Notes: a model not told the origin generated them from the letters alone. Numbered from the stretch's first letter, positions 8,429 through 17,347 are shown. The stretch: DNA of 46,519 nucleotides from Actinomycetes bacterium (GCA_023389315.1 JAEWEQ010000017.1:1-46519), one strand, 5' to 3'. Program-made: numbers and translations.

Positions 8429-9133
8429 CTACCCGCGCGAACCCGCCAGATGAGCCAGGACCGAAGTAAACAACCCCAGCCCATCTATCCCACCGTGACC
8501 GTGCTCCCCAGTCTGCGGACCGAACCCAACTTCCACCGCGTGTTCGGGGTGAGGCATCAAACCAACTACGTTCCCGTCCTCGTTGGTAATCCCGGCGATG
8601 TCGTTGACGGACCCGTTGGGGTTGAAGTCGCGGTAGCGGAACACTACCCGCCCCTCCCCTTCCAGGCGCCGCACGGTTTCCTCATCGGCCACGAAACAAC
8701 CTTCGCCGTTCTTCAGCGGCACGGTGATTTCTTGCCCGGCACTCAACTGCCCGGTCCAAGCCGTCTCGGAGTTTTCCACCCGCAGGCGCTGGTCGCGACA
8801 AATGAACTTTTGGTGGTGGTTGCGCACCAGCGCGCCGGGCAGCAGGTGGGCTTCGCACAGCACTTGGAAGCCGTTGCAGATCCCCAGCACCGGCATGCCG
8901 GCTTTCGCGGCCGCCGCCACTTCTTCCATCACCGGGGCGAACCGGGCGATGGCCCCGCAGCGCAGGTAGTCGCCGTAGGAGAACCCGCCGGGCAGCACCA
9001 CCGCGTCGGCATCTTTCAAACTGTGGTCTTTGTGCCACAGGCTAACCGGTGTCCCTCCGGCCAGCCGGATCGCCCGGGCCGCGTCCTGGTCATCCAAAGT
9101 CCCCGGGAAAGTGACTACTGCGATGCGACTCAC
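8429..9133 (-). CDS. purQ: Phosphoribosylformylglycinamidine synthase subunit PurQ (glutaminase)
   Basis: A 234-residue class I glutamine amidotransferase that supplies ammonia to PurL. The catalytic triad is visible: nucleophile Cys86 in PVLGICNGFQ and His195/Glu197 in MPHPEHAVE. Other family stretches are VVTFPGTLDDQDAARA at the N-terminus and PGGFSYGDYLRCGAIAR (about 48-64). The start overlaps the purS stop by four bases (ATGA), so the two are translationally coupled, as is usual for the small three-subunit enzyme. Confidence 0.97.
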   Translation of the reverse strand: MSRIAVVTFPGTLDDQDAARAIRLAGGTPVSLWHKDHSLKDADAVVLPGGFSYGDYLRCGAIARFAPVMEEVAAAAKAGMPVLGICNGFQVLCEAHLLPGALVRNHHQKFICRDQRLRVENSETAWTGQLSAGQEITVPLKNGEGCFVADEETVRRLEGEGRVVFRYRDFNPNGSVNDIAGITNEDGNVVGLMPHPEHAVEVGFGPQTGEHGHGGIDGLGLFTSVLAHLAGSRG

Positions 9134-9387
9134 GGACGTTCCTCCACCGCTTCAACCCGCACTACGTCCTCGATAATCGGGTTAGAAAGTAGGGTCTGCG
9201 CGGCTTCCCGCGCGGCTTCCAGGTGACTTTCTTCCACCTGCCCGTCCACGTCCAGGTAGAAGCATTTGCCTTGGCGCACGGCGGTGAATCCCTCCACCCC
9301 CATACGCGGCAGCGCCCCCATCACGGCTTTCCCTTGCGGGTCCAGAATCTCCGGTTTCGGCATTATTTCAACGATGATGCGTCCCAT
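9130..9387 (-). CDS. purS: Phosphoribosylformylglycinamidine synthase subunit PurS
   Basis: An 85-residue PurS, the small structural subunit that lets PurQ pass ammonia to PurL. Family features are IIVEIMPKPEILDPQGKAV near the N-terminus, GVEGFTAVRQGKCFYLDVDG in the middle and a final helix-strand with LLSNPIIEDVVRVE. ATG 9387 is preferred, five bases after AGGAG; an in-frame GTG at 9393 would overlap that site. It overlaps purQ by four bases and follows purC after about 110 bp. Confidence 0.95.
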   Translation of the reverse strand: MGRIIVEIMPKPEILDPQGKAVMGALPRMGVEGFTAVRQGKCFYLDVDGQVEESHLEAAREAAQTLLSNPIIEDVVRVEAVEERP

Positions 9388-9421
9388 TTTCACTCCTCAT
9401 CTGGGTGTCCATCGAAGTGGT

Positions 9422-9439
9422 GGGTAAGTGTCCTTACCC
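9422..9439 (-). other. Small hairpin between purC and purS
   Basis: A 7-bp perfect stem (GGGTAAG 9422-9428 with CTTACCC 9433-9439, 4-base loop) lies in the purC-purS gap. It lacks a following T tract, so a terminator is unlikely; it may be an mRNA processing or stability element. Confidence 0.3.
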
Positions 9440-9496
9440 TCCTCCCCCAGCCGATGGCCGAGGGCGGAAACTTGTCTTGGCGGGCGAACCATCCGC

Positions 9497-10534
9497 TCAC
9501 GCCCCACCGATTTGCAGGTCGCTGCCGGTGAGTACCCGGTAGGCCTCCAAGTAGCGCTGGCGGGTGCGCTGCACTATTTCCTCCGGCAAGGGCGGCGGGT
9601 TCTCGCCACCGGCCCGGTCCCAGCCACTTTCTTCCAGCAGCCAGTTACGCAGGTATTGCTTATCGAAGGAGGGGGTCACTTGCCCCTCCACCCACTGGTC
9701 GGCGGGCCAGAATCGTGACGAATCCGGGGTTAGTACTTCATCGGCGAGGACGATCTGCCCGTCCTCGTCAATTCCGAACTCGAACTTGGTGTCGGCCAGG
9801 ATAATCCCGCGGGCTTTGGCAATGTCGGCTGCGCGGGTGTAGATTTCTAGGGCTTTTTCGCGCAGCTGCGCTGCCCGCTCGGCGCCCACGAGTTCCACGG
9901 TGGCTTCATAGCTGACGTTTTCGTCGTGTTCCCCCACGGCGGCTTTGGCGGCGGGAGTGTAGATGGGCGGGTTCAGTTCACTGGCTTCGGTGAGGCCTGC
10001 CGCTAGCGGTATTTCGCACACGCTTCCACGTTCGCGGTACTCCACCAGTCCCGATCCGGTGAGGTAGCCGCGCGCCACGCATTCGATTGGCAGCATTTGG
10101 AGTTTTTGGCAGATCATGGCGCGTCCGGCCACGGCGTCGGGTACGTCCAGGGAGATGACGTGGTTGGGGACTTGGAGTTGTTCGAACCACCATTTGCTCA
10201 GCTGCGTGAGGATTATGCCTTTGTCGGGGATGGGCGTGGGCAGGATGTAATCGAAGGCGGAGATGCGGTCACTGGCGACCATGAGGATTTGGTCGGGGTG
10301 GGTTTCGCTTTGGTACAGGTCGCGTACTTTCCCGGCGCTGATGTGCCGCCAACCGGCCAGCTCCATCGGTGGTGTCGCAGCGGAGGCCACCGGGGCTTGT
10401 TCAGCAGTGCCGCCTGCCCCATTCACTCCGGGCCCGGAATCCCCCACTGTCGCGGCGCTGGGATTGCCCGCCCCGGGGTTGAGGTTCGGCGGCGCTGCGG
10501 TTTCGCTGCGCGGGTCGTGGGGTTGCATTCTCAC
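9497..10534 (-). CDS. purC: Phosphoribosylaminoimidazole-succinocarboxamide synthase
   Basis: A 345-residue SAICAR synthetase that joins CAIR and aspartate using ATP. The conserved body begins at about residue 57 with GWRHISAGKVRDLY and continues through DRISAFDYILPTPIPDKG, PIECVARGYLTGSG, GIILADTKFEFGID and DEVLTPDSSRFWP. The first 56 residues are a Gly/Ala/Pro-rich low-complexity extension absent from most PurC proteins. The start is uncertain: GTG 10534 or ATG 10528 have AGAGG/TTAGG upstream, while the internal ATG at 10366, which would give a standard length, has no ribosome binding site. I keep the longer form. Downstream of the unknown 327-aa gene, upstream of purS. Confidence 0.93.
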   Translation of the reverse strand: MRMQPHDPRSETAAPPNLNPGAGNPSAATVGDSGPGVNGAGGTAEQAPVASAATPPMELAGWRHISAGKVRDLYQSETHPDQILMVASDRISAFDYILPTPIPDKGIILTQLSKWWFEQLQVPNHVISLDVPDAVAGRAMICQKLQMLPIECVARGYLTGSGLVEYRERGSVCEIPLAAGLTEASELNPPIYTPAAKAAVGEHDENVSYEATVELVGAERAAQLREKALEIYTRAADIAKARGIILADTKFEFGIDEDGQIVLADEVLTPDSSRFWPADQWVEGQVTPSFDKQYLRNWLLEESGWDRAGGENPPPLPEEIVQRTRQRYLEAYRVLTGSDLQIGGA

Positions 10535-10569
10535 CTAACCTCTTTCCTGTGGCTACTTCCTTGGGGCCG

Positions 10570-11553
10570 TTATCGGTTGGCGCGTCGGCGTAGTTGTAAG
10601 CGGTCGTGTGCGTCTTGGGCAATGAGGGCCCACAGTTCTTCACTGGCTGGCGCCCCATCCACCAACCCGACCGGGATACCCAGGTCCAGTACCGTCCCGG
10701 GGGCGGTCGCTTCCCACAGGTGGTGCACCGCTAGCGCGTCGGGCTGGAGCTCTCCGGGCAGGTCTTTGACTGCCCGCACGAGGGCGGCTGCGTCTGCTCG
10801 CCCGTCCACGCACACCCAGGTTTGGCCGGGCACGATGGATTCGATGATGCGGCTCGCGTTGCGTTGGTGAGAGGTCACTTCGGAGTTCACCACTACCAGA
10901 AGCATGGCGGCGTCGGGATACTCGGCTCGCAGGTCGTCGAGTTCTTCAGCTGACCGCGCCCGCAGCCCACTTCCGGGGTTCACGGTCCTCGCTCCGGCGC
11001 GCACAATCTGGGTTGGCAGTTGCAGGCGGGCAGCTAGGCGTTCGGCGGTGTCGTACCCGGTTTCGGGGGCGGCGTGGGGCGCGAGGACGACGAGTACGTC
11101 CTCGGGGAGGGCTCGCACTTGCACCGCGTCCCCCAGGGGCAGACCTTTGGTGAATCCCAGCTCGCTCAGTCCGGGTTGGCTGAGGCTGGTTTGGAATAGG
11201 CGCCCGCGTTGCTGCCCATCGATGCGGGCCCCGGCCGCGTACTGAGTATTTTCCGCACCGCGCGCACCTTGGTTGCGGTAGTCGGCGGCCGCGTCGGCGA
11301 ACGGTAGGGGGGTTTCGTTTTTCGCGAGGCGGGCCACGGCCCGGCGGTGGTCGAGTTCGGCTGATCGTAGCCCGCCGCGCAGGCGCTGTTCCATGGCGTC
11401 GGCTTCACTGTCGGGCAGGGTGAGGATCTGCCCGAAGGCTTCGTAGTCGGATGCAGCGGCAGCGGCGTACAGACGCCGGCGGGTGTCACGCAGCAGCCGG
11501 TCGAGGTTACGCGAGTCCTCGCCGCGCGCATTAGCCGCCGTTTGTGCTATCAC
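10570..11553 (-). CDS. Conserved-looking protein of unknown function in the pur cluster
   Basis: A 327-residue protein I do not recognise, set between purD and purC on the same strand (53 and 35 bp gaps), so probably co-transcribed. It starts at GTG 11553 behind AAGGGCGAAGAA. The N-terminal third (1-110) is Ala/Arg/Glu-rich and probably helical (NLDRLLRDTRRRLYAAAAA). The C-terminal two thirds look like an alpha/beta domain, with strands such as DVLVVLAPH, AAMLLVVVNSE, TWVCVDG and GTVLDLGIPVGLVDG. The LWEATAPGTVLDLGIPVG stretch recalls C-terminal parts of nucleotide-binding families, but there is no clear P-loop. No signal peptide or membrane helix. Real gene likely; function unknown. Confidence 0.7.
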   Translation of the reverse strand: MIAQTAANARGEDSRNLDRLLRDTRRRLYAAAAASDYEAFGQILTLPDSEADAMEQRLRGGLRSAELDHRRAVARLAKNETPLPFADAAADYRNQGARGAENTQYAAGARIDGQQRGRLFQTSLSQPGLSELGFTKGLPLGDAVQVRALPEDVLVVLAPHAAPETGYDTAERLAARLQLPTQIVRAGARTVNPGSGLRARSAEELDDLRAEYPDAAMLLVVVNSEVTSHQRNASRIIESIVPGQTWVCVDGRADAAALVRAVKDLPGELQPDALAVHHLWEATAPGTVLDLGIPVGLVDGAPASEELWALIAQDAHDRLQLRRRANR

Positions 11554-11606
11554 TTCTTCGCCCTTTTCCTCTTTTGTACCGTGTCCGCTGGGTTCCGCTG
11601 CTTACT

Positions 11607-13001
11607 TTACCGTGTATTTTCCTGCGCGCGGGCGGCTATGTCTGTGCGCCAGTGCGCGCCGGGTAGCTTGATGTGATCAAGGGCGCGGTAGGCGCGTTCG
11701 CGCGCTTGGGTGAAGTCCTGCCCCATTGCTACGACGTTGAGTACTCGCCCGCCGCTGGATACCAGATTGGCGAGGGCGTGGCGGCGGTTTTCAGTCCCCG
11801 CGCCGGCCCCAGCAGCGGCGGCCGCTACACGGTGTTCACTTCCCGCGCCGGTCCGAGCAGCGTCGGCCCCATCGCCAGCATCCACCCCGCCTGCCGCGGT
11901 CTCCCCGCGTTTCGCCCCGGCGATGATCACGTGCACCCCGTCCATAGCGTCAGCAGTTTCCACCCCTTCGATGGCATCTGCAGTGCGCGGGGTGCCGGGG
12001 TACCCGGACGCAGCCATCACCACGGTGATCGCCACCTGCTCATCCCACTGCAACGGCTCAACCTGCCCCAGTTCCCCGGTAGCAGCGGCATACAGCAGCG
12101 GAGCCAAGGGGGTGCGCAGCCGGGCGAGCACCACCTGGGTTTCCGGGTCCCCGAAGCGCGCGTTGAACTCCACTACCCGGATCCCACGCGAAGTGCAGGC
12201 CAGCCCGCAGTACAGCAGTCCAACGAAGGGGGTGCCGCGCCGGCGCATTTCGTCCACCACCGGCCTTGCCACGCGCTCCACCACTTGTTCACTGAACCCG
12301 GATTCCAACCACGGTAGCGGGCTGTAGGCCCCCATTCCCCCGGTGTTTGGCCCAGCGTCAGCGTCGTAGGCGCGTTTGAAGTCTTGCGCGGGGGCCAGCG
12401 GCACCACGGTTTCGCCGTCGCTTAGGCAAAATAGTGACACTTCTGGTCCGTCTAAGTATTCTTCCACGAGGACGGCCCCGCCCTCGCTGGCCAGGCAGGC
12501 GTCGGCGTGTGCCAGCGCTGCTTCCAGGTCCTGGGTCACTACTACACCTTTGCCGGCTGCGAGTCCGTCGTTTTTCACCACGTAGGGGGGCGTGAACTTT
12601 CCTAGCGCGGCTTCGATTTCGGCGCGGGACTGGCAGGGGTAGGCTTGCGCGGTGTCCACCCCGGCGGCTGCCATGATTTCTTTGGCGAACGCTTTGGAAC
12701 TTTCCAGGCGGGCGGCTTCGGCGCTGGGTCCAAAAACCGGGATGCCGGCGGCGCGCACGTGGTCGGCCACACCCGCGACCAGGGGTGCTTCGGGGCCGAT
12801 TACCACCAGGTCCACCTGGTGATCACGCGCCCATTGGGCGACGGCGGTACCGTCCTCGGCCTTCATGTCGATCAGTTGGGCGTGTTGCGCGATGCCCGGG
12901 TTGCCGGGTGCGCAGAAGAGTTCAACGTCGTCGGTTTCCGCTGTGAGGGCGCGGGCGAGGGCGTGTTCGCGCCCTCCTGATCCGAGCAGGAGTATCCGCA
13001 T
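11607..13001 (-). CDS. purD: Phosphoribosylamine-glycine ligase with low-complexity insertion
   Basis: A 464-residue GAR synthetase (ATP + phosphoribosylamine + glycine to GAR). Conserved segments: MRILLLGSGGREHALA at the start, VIGPEAPLVAGVAD, FGPSAEAARLESSKAFAKE, ATP-grasp loops with VVKNDGLAAGKGVVV, and GMGAYSPLPW, FNARFGDPETQVVL. ATG 13001 matches the family N-terminus and has AAGGA upstream; the frame runs 35 codons further without support. Residues about 365-412 are an Ala/Gly-rich insertion between VIIAGAK and SSGGRVLNVV, where relatives have only a short turn, which explains a length of 464 rather than about 425. First gene of the purine cluster. Confidence 0.95.
   Translation of the reverse strand: MRILLLGSGGREHALARALTAETDDVELFCAPGNPGIAQHAQLIDMKAEDGTAVAQWARDHQVDLVVIGPEAPLVAGVADHVRAAGIPVFGPSAEAARLESSKAFAKEIMAAAGVDTAQAYPCQSRAEIEAALGKFTPPYVVKNDGLAAGKGVVVTQDLEAALAHADACLASEGGAVLVEEYLDGPEVSLFCLSDGETVVPLAPAQDFKRAYDADAGPNTGGMGAYSPLPWLESGFSEQVVERVARPVVDEMRRRGTPFVGLLYCGLACTSRGIRVVEFNARFGDPETQVVLARLRTPLAPLLYAAATGELGQVEPLQWDEQVAITVVMAASGYPGTPRTADAIEGVETADAMDGVHVIIAGAKRGETAAGGVDAGDGADAARTGAGSEHRVAAAAAGAGAGTENRRHALANLVSSGGRVLNVVAMGQDFTQARERAYRALDHIKLPGAHWRTDIAARAQENTR
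11766..11909. repeat. In-frame low-complexity expansion within purD
   Basis: The insertion in PurD contains two imperfect direct repeats 45 bp apart, around cccgcgccgg at 11797 and 11842, each followed by ccagcagcg-like sequence. They encode related 15-residue units (RTGAGSEHR and AGAGTENRR). The 45-bp period keeps frame, pointing to tandem duplication and divergence in a surface loop. Confidence 0.6.
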
Positions 13002-13224
13002 GCGACGGTATCCTTTGCAACCGCTGTGTAGTGGACATGGCCAGTGTAGCGGGCGGGGCGGGCGCGTGGGTAGTGGCGACCACCTGCTGGGCAGTTGCGT
13101 GGTCACTGCGCGGGTCGGTCGTCTGGGTTCCGTATGAGCGCCTGGCCTGGTGCCAAGCGGGTGACCGTCAGCGCCGATTCCCTGGCCGACCTTAGGCTCC
13201 CATCAGCCCGCGGCTGCGTGCCCG

Positions 13225-13920
13225 TCACGGCACGAACCGGTATCCCATTCCCAGTTCGGTGATCAGGTGCACGGGCCGGGACGGGTCCGCTTCCAACTTG
13301 TTGCGCAGTTGGGAGATATACACCCGCAGGTAGTTGGTTTCTTTCTGGTATTTCGGCCCCCACACGCTGCTGAGCAGGTCGCGTTGGCGCACCAGCGCGC
13401 CGCGGTGTTTCACCAGGGTTTCCAGCACCGACCATTCGGTGGGCGTCAGTCGCACTACTTCACCGTTTACCCACACTTGGGTGGTGGCTAGGTCGATGCG
13501 CAAGCGCCCGTCGCCGGTTTCTACCTGCGGTTGGCTTTCTACCGCAGTGTCGGCACCGAGTTGGGCGCGACGCAGTGCGGCCCGCATGCGTGCCAATACT
13601 TCGCCGAGGGCGAACGGCTTAGTTACGAAGTCATCGGCCCCCCGGTCGAGGGCTTCGATTTTGGCTTCTACTTCGTGGCGGGCGGTGATCACGATGATGG
13701 GGATTTGGGACCAGCCGCGGATCCCGTCGATTACTTCCATGCCGCTGATGTCGGGTAGGCCCAGGTCCAGTAGGACCACGTTGATGGCGTGGTCAGCGCA
13801 CACCTGTAGCGCTTGTTTGCCGGTGGTGACGTGGGTGGCTTCGTATCCGCGAGCGCGCAGGTTCACCATGAGGGCGCGTGCGATGGTGGGGTCGTCTTCG
13901 ACTACGAGCACGGTGTTCAT
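13225..13920 (-). CDS. kdpE: KdpE response regulator (OmpR/PhoB type)
   Basis: A 231-residue two-component regulator. The receiver domain (1-120) has the acidic pocket EDD (8-10), phosphoacceptor Asp52 in VVLLDLGLPD, Thr79 and Lys101 in VTKPF. The winged-helix output domain (about 135-231) ends in SQLRNKLEADPSRPVHLITELGMGYRF, typical of OmpR-family proteins that bind tandem DNA repeats. It follows kdpD by nine bases and is the last kdp gene. With KdpD it should activate the kdp operon under potassium limitation; candidate TTTACG repeats lie before the operon head. Confidence 0.95.
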   Translation of the reverse strand: MNTVLVVEDDPTIARALMVNLRARGYEATHVTTGKQALQVCADHAINVVLLDLGLPDISGMEVIDGIRGWSQIPIIVITARHEVEAKIEALDRGADDFVTKPFALGEVLARMRAALRRAQLGADTAVESQPQVETGDGRLRIDLATTQVWVNGEVVRLTPTEWSVLETLVKHRGALVRQRDLLSSVWGPKYQKETNYLRVYISQLRNKLEADPSRPVHLITELGMGYRFVP

Positions 13921-13929
13921 CGTTTTCTC

Positions 13930-16626
13930 CTACCTGCGGTCCCTGGCGTCGCGGCTAGTGTCGGTACCAGCGGTTTGGTTGTTTCCATTGTGCCCGCCGG
14001 CGGGTGCGTCGTGGTTGGTATGCGCGGAGTCTGCCGGTAGCGTCTGGCCACGGTGGCCGGCACCGTCCTCGCCGATTCGCTCCTGGGCCGCACTGATCGG
14101 CAGGGTCAGCGTCATGGTGGTGCCCCCACCGGGGGTGTCCTCCACCAACATGGTGCCTTTGAGGGCCTGCACGAACCCGTTGGCCACCGCCAGTCCCAGT
14201 CCCAACCCGGTTTCGGAGTCGGTGGTGTGCACGCGTTTGAATGGCAGGAATATCCCCGCTTTGGCATCGTCGGGGATCCCCGGCCCGTGGTCCATCACCC
14301 GGATCGCCACTTCCTCCTCGGTGACCGGCGCCGCGTCGATGGTCACCGGGCCGGGCGCGTATTTGTGGGCGTTATGCACCAAGTTCGCAATCACCCGCTC
14401 CAACAGTCCGAAGTCGGTGGTGATTTCGGGCAGTTTGGAGTCGATGTGTATATGCAGGTCGGTGGGTGTGTTTTCCGCTCCCAGATTGGCCAGGGCGGAG
14501 GCGATCACGTCGGGTATGCGCAGTTTGCGTAGCCGCAGTTCCACCGCGCCGGTTTGGATGCGTGACATATCCAGCAGGTTGGAAATCAGGTCGGTGAGCC
14601 GGTCGGCCCCGTCCTCGATATTCTCCAGCAGTTCCGCTTGCGCACTGGCGGGCAACACCACGTCATCCATGCGCAGCGCCGACACCGAGGCTTTCACTGC
14701 CGCCAGGGGGGTGCGCAGGTCGTGGGACACGGCGGCCAGCAGCGCTGAACGCACGGAGTTCGCGGCCGCCAGGTTGCGGGCTTCCGCTTTGACGCGCGCC
14801 AGTTCTTCTTCGTGCAAAATGGTCAGGATGCGCCCAGCGTAGGCATCTAGGGTGCGTCGTTGCGGGGCGGTTAGTTCACGCCCGTCGAGGACGAGTTGGT
14901 GGTCCTCGTCTAGGTCAATGGTGGTGGATTCTTCCGGGGGTTGGTCACTGACGATGGGGTTGGTGGAGATGGTGGGCACGAATTTCCCGGTTTGCGAGTC
15001 GCGTTCGTTGATGGTGACTCGCCGCTGGGTGAATACCTCTGAGATGGTGTTCAGGAGCGCCCGAATGTCACTGCCTTCGCGAATCACGCTCCCCGCCAGG
15101 TCTGACAGGACGATCGCTTGGGCGCGGGCTTGAGCCGCTACGGTGGCTCGCCGCGCCGATTCGGACACTACCGCCGCCACCGCTGCGGCGACGGTGAGGA
15201 ACAGCATGATCGCGATGATGCCTTCGGTGGTGGCAATGGTGAGGGTCCCCACCGGCGGGGTGAAGAACCAGTTAATCAGTAAACTTCCCGCGATGGCGCA
15301 CACTGCGGCGGGCCACCAGCCGCCGATCATGGCGACGAATACTACGGCGGTGATGAACGTCAGGAACGTCAGCGCCAGGGAGACTTGCCCGCGTCCGATG
15401 GTGATGAAAAGGGCGGTTAGCAGCGGTGGAAACCCCAGGGCGGCAATCCACCCGACCAGCAGGCGTCCGGGGGCGAAGGCGTAGGGGCGCGGTAGAAAGC
15501 GCCGCGCCAGTGATCGTCCTCGTCCTTCGGCGGTCGCGGTGACCATGTGCACGTCGATTTCACCGGCGTGCGCCAGCACTTGGGCGGATACCCCGCTGCC
15601 GAGGACGCGGTTCCACCAGGGGGAGCGGGAGGTTCCCAGCACCAGTTGCGTGGCGTTCACGGTGCGTGCGAATTCCAGCAGGCTTTGGGCAATGTCGTCA
15701 CCGGCAATGGTGTGCCAGGTGGCTCCTAGGGATTGGGCGAATTGCTGCACTTGTTGCAGTTCGCTGCGGCTGATTCCGCGCAACCCGGAGTCGGGTACCA
15801 CGTGCACCACGGCGACTTCTCGCCCGCGGGTGCGCCCGGCGATGCGTGCGCCGCGGCGTATTAGGGTGCGTGATTCGGGCCCGCCGGTGACTGCCACCAG
15901 GATGCGTTCGCGCGCGGGCCATACGTTTTCGATTTGTTCGTCGTCGCGGTATTTGGACAGGCCTTCGTCTACCCGGTCCGCCAGCCACAGCAGTGCTAGT
16001 TCGCGCAGTGCGATGAGGTTCCCCAAGCGGAAGTATTTCGACAGTGCGGCGTCGACTTTGGTGGCGTCGTAGATCATGCCGCGCGACAGGCGGATGCGCA
16101 GCGCGTCCGGGGATAGGTCCACCAGTTCGATCTCGTCGGCTTCGCGTAGCACGTGGTCGGGGATGGTTTCGCGTTGGCGTTGCCCGGTGATGGAGTGCAC
16201 CACGTCGTTGAGTGATTCCAAGTGTTGGATGTTCACGGTGGAGATCACGTTGATGCCGGCGTCTTGGATGCGGTGGACGTCGTGGTAGCGTTTGCTGCGC
16301 GGGTCCGCGCTGGGCAAGTCAGCGCCGACAATGGTGTGCGCTAGTTCATCCACGAGGACGGTGTCGGGCTGGCGGTCGATGATGGCTTCGACGTCTAGTT
16401 CGTGGTAGACGCTGCCGCGGTAGAACACCGTGCGTTGGGGGATTTGTTCGAGTCCTTCGAGCAGGTTTTGGGTGCCTTGGCGTCCGTGGGTTTCCACGAT
16501 CCCCACCACCACGTCTTTGCCGTTTTTCACCATTTCGTGGGCTTGGGCGAGCATGGAGTAGGTTTTCCCCACGCCGGGGGCAGCCCCAAGGTAGACCTTG
16601 AGGCTGCCGCGCGGGGGGTTAGCCAT
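13930..16626 (-). CDS. kdpD: KdpD sensor histidine kinase
   Basis: An 898-residue, full-length KdpD. Order: N-terminal KdpD domain (1-210) with Walker A GAAPGVGKT (14-22) and LVDELAHT; a universal-stress-protein-like domain (about 240-365); four membrane segments (about 388-490) with a short periplasmic-side loop; a GAF-like domain (about 510-605); dimerisation helix with phosphoacceptor His635 in AAVSHDLRTPLAAV; and an HATPase domain with LVHNAHKYA (N box), DHGPGIP and GLGLGLAVANGF. A Gly/His/Asn-rich tail (about 846-898) extends beyond the kinase core. It senses potassium need and phosphorylates KdpE. Its ATG directly follows the kdpC stop. Confidence 0.96.
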   Translation of the reverse strand: MANPPRGSLKVYLGAAPGVGKTYSMLAQAHEMVKNGKDVVVGIVETHGRQGTQNLLEGLEQIPQRTVFYRGSVYHELDVEAIIDRQPDTVLVDELAHTIVGADLPSADPRSKRYHDVHRIQDAGINVISTVNIQHLESLNDVVHSITGQRQRETIPDHVLREADEIELVDLSPDALRIRLSRGMIYDATKVDAALSKYFRLGNLIALRELALLWLADRVDEGLSKYRDDEQIENVWPARERILVAVTGGPESRTLIRRGARIAGRTRGREVAVVHVVPDSGLRGISRSELQQVQQFAQSLGATWHTIAGDDIAQSLLEFARTVNATQLVLGTSRSPWWNRVLGSGVSAQVLAHAGEIDVHMVTATAEGRGRSLARRFLPRPYAFAPGRLLVGWIAALGFPPLLTALFITIGRGQVSLALTFLTFITAVVFVAMIGGWWPAAVCAIAGSLLINWFFTPPVGTLTIATTEGIIAIMLFLTVAAAVAAVVSESARRATVAAQARAQAIVLSDLAGSVIREGSDIRALLNTISEVFTQRRVTINERDSQTGKFVPTISTNPIVSDQPPEESTTIDLDEDHQLVLDGRELTAPQRRTLDAYAGRILTILHEEELARVKAEARNLAAANSVRSALLAAVSHDLRTPLAAVKASVSALRMDDVVLPASAQAELLENIEDGADRLTDLISNLLDMSRIQTGAVELRLRKLRIPDVIASALANLGAENTPTDLHIHIDSKLPEITTDFGLLERVIANLVHNAHKYAPGPVTIDAAPVTEEEVAIRVMDHGPGIPDDAKAGIFLPFKRVHTTDSETGLGLGLAVANGFVQALKGTMLVEDTPGGGTTMTLTLPISAAQERIGEDGAGHRGQTLPADSAHTNHDAPAGGHNGNNQTAGTDTSRDARDRR

Positions 16627-17229
16627 TTACTTTCCTTTGCCGTTGAGGGTGTTGAGCAGGTCGAGGTTTAGTTCGAGGACGTTCACCCGGGTTTGTCCGA
16701 TCAGTCCCAGGGCAGGGGTGTCGGTGTGGGCCGTTACCAGCTGGTTGAGTTGGGCTTCGCTCAACCCGGTTTCTTTCGCGATTCGTGGGATCTGCAGCAC
16801 AGCATACTCTTTGGAGATGTGCGGATCGAGCCCAGATCCGGAGGCGGTGAGCGCGTCAGCGGGGATGGCGCTCACGCCGGGGTTTTGCGTTTCGATGTCC
16901 TGGCGTCGGCTGTGGATTTGACCGGCCAGTTCTTCGCTGGTGGGTCCCAGGTTGGAGGCTCCGGAGGATAGTGGGTCGTATCCGTTGTCTCCGGCGTGGG
17001 AGGGGCGGGATTGGAATAGTCGGGTGTCGGCGCTGAAGTCTTGGCCGATGAGTTTGGATCCGCGGGGCTGCCCGTCCACGGTGATGATGGACCCGTGGGC
17101 GCGTGCGGGCATGAGGTAGCCCACGCCGACCATGGCTGCGGGGTAGGCGATCCCCAGTACCAGGGTCATGAGCAGTAGCATGCGCACTGCGGTGGAGGTG
17201 TAGGCCGCGGCGGTTCGGGAGGTGTTCAT
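16627..17229 (-). CDS. kdpC: Potassium-transporting ATPase subunit KdpC
   Basis: A 200-residue KdpC: one N-terminal membrane helix (about 16-40) and an extracellular domain with GSKLIGQDFSADTRLFQSRPS (about 57-77), SGASNLGPTSEEL, and the signature region ALTASGSGLDPHIS followed by QIPRIAKETGLSEAQLNQLV. KdpC stabilises the KdpFABC complex and takes part in potassium delivery. It lies 118 bp after kdpB, longer than the other gaps in the operon; that gap carries a 21-bp duplicated element. Its stop abuts kdpD. Confidence 0.95.
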   Translation of the reverse strand: MNTSRTAAAYTSTAVRMLLLMTLVLGIAYPAAMVGVGYLMPARAHGSIITVDGQPRGSKLIGQDFSADTRLFQSRPSHAGDNGYDPLSSGASNLGPTSEELAGQIHSRRQDIETQNPGVSAIPADALTASGSGLDPHISKEYAVLQIPRIAKETGLSEAQLNQLVTAHTDTPALGLIGQTRVNVLELNLDLLNTLNGKGK

Positions 17230-17259
17230 ATTTGAGTGTCTTCCTCGTTTTCGGTGGGG

Positions 17260-17337
17260 CCAGCCCAGGGCCAGCCAGTTAGCACGGGGCTCGTCGGTTA
17301 GTTCGGCGCTGCCCAGCCAGCCCAGGGCCGGCCGGTT
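17260..17337. repeat. 21-bp direct repeat in the kdpB-kdpC gap
   Basis: CCAGCCCAGGGCC-(a/g)-GCC-(a/g)-GTT occurs at 17260-17280 and 17317-17337, 57 bp apart, differing at two positions. It occupies most of the 118-bp spacer and is probably a local duplication. Confidence 0.7.
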
Positions 17338-17347
17338 CGCTTTCGCC

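Noticed and set aside
11673..12327. Two overlapping plus-strand frames opposite purD
   Set aside because: They are shadows of the purD coding sequence including its low-complexity insertion.
13334..14842. A 502-codon open frame antisense to kdpE and kdpD
   Set aside because: It lies opposite two clear full-length genes, has no family motifs and is rich in Ser/Arg/Ala as expected from antisense frames in GC-rich coding DNA.
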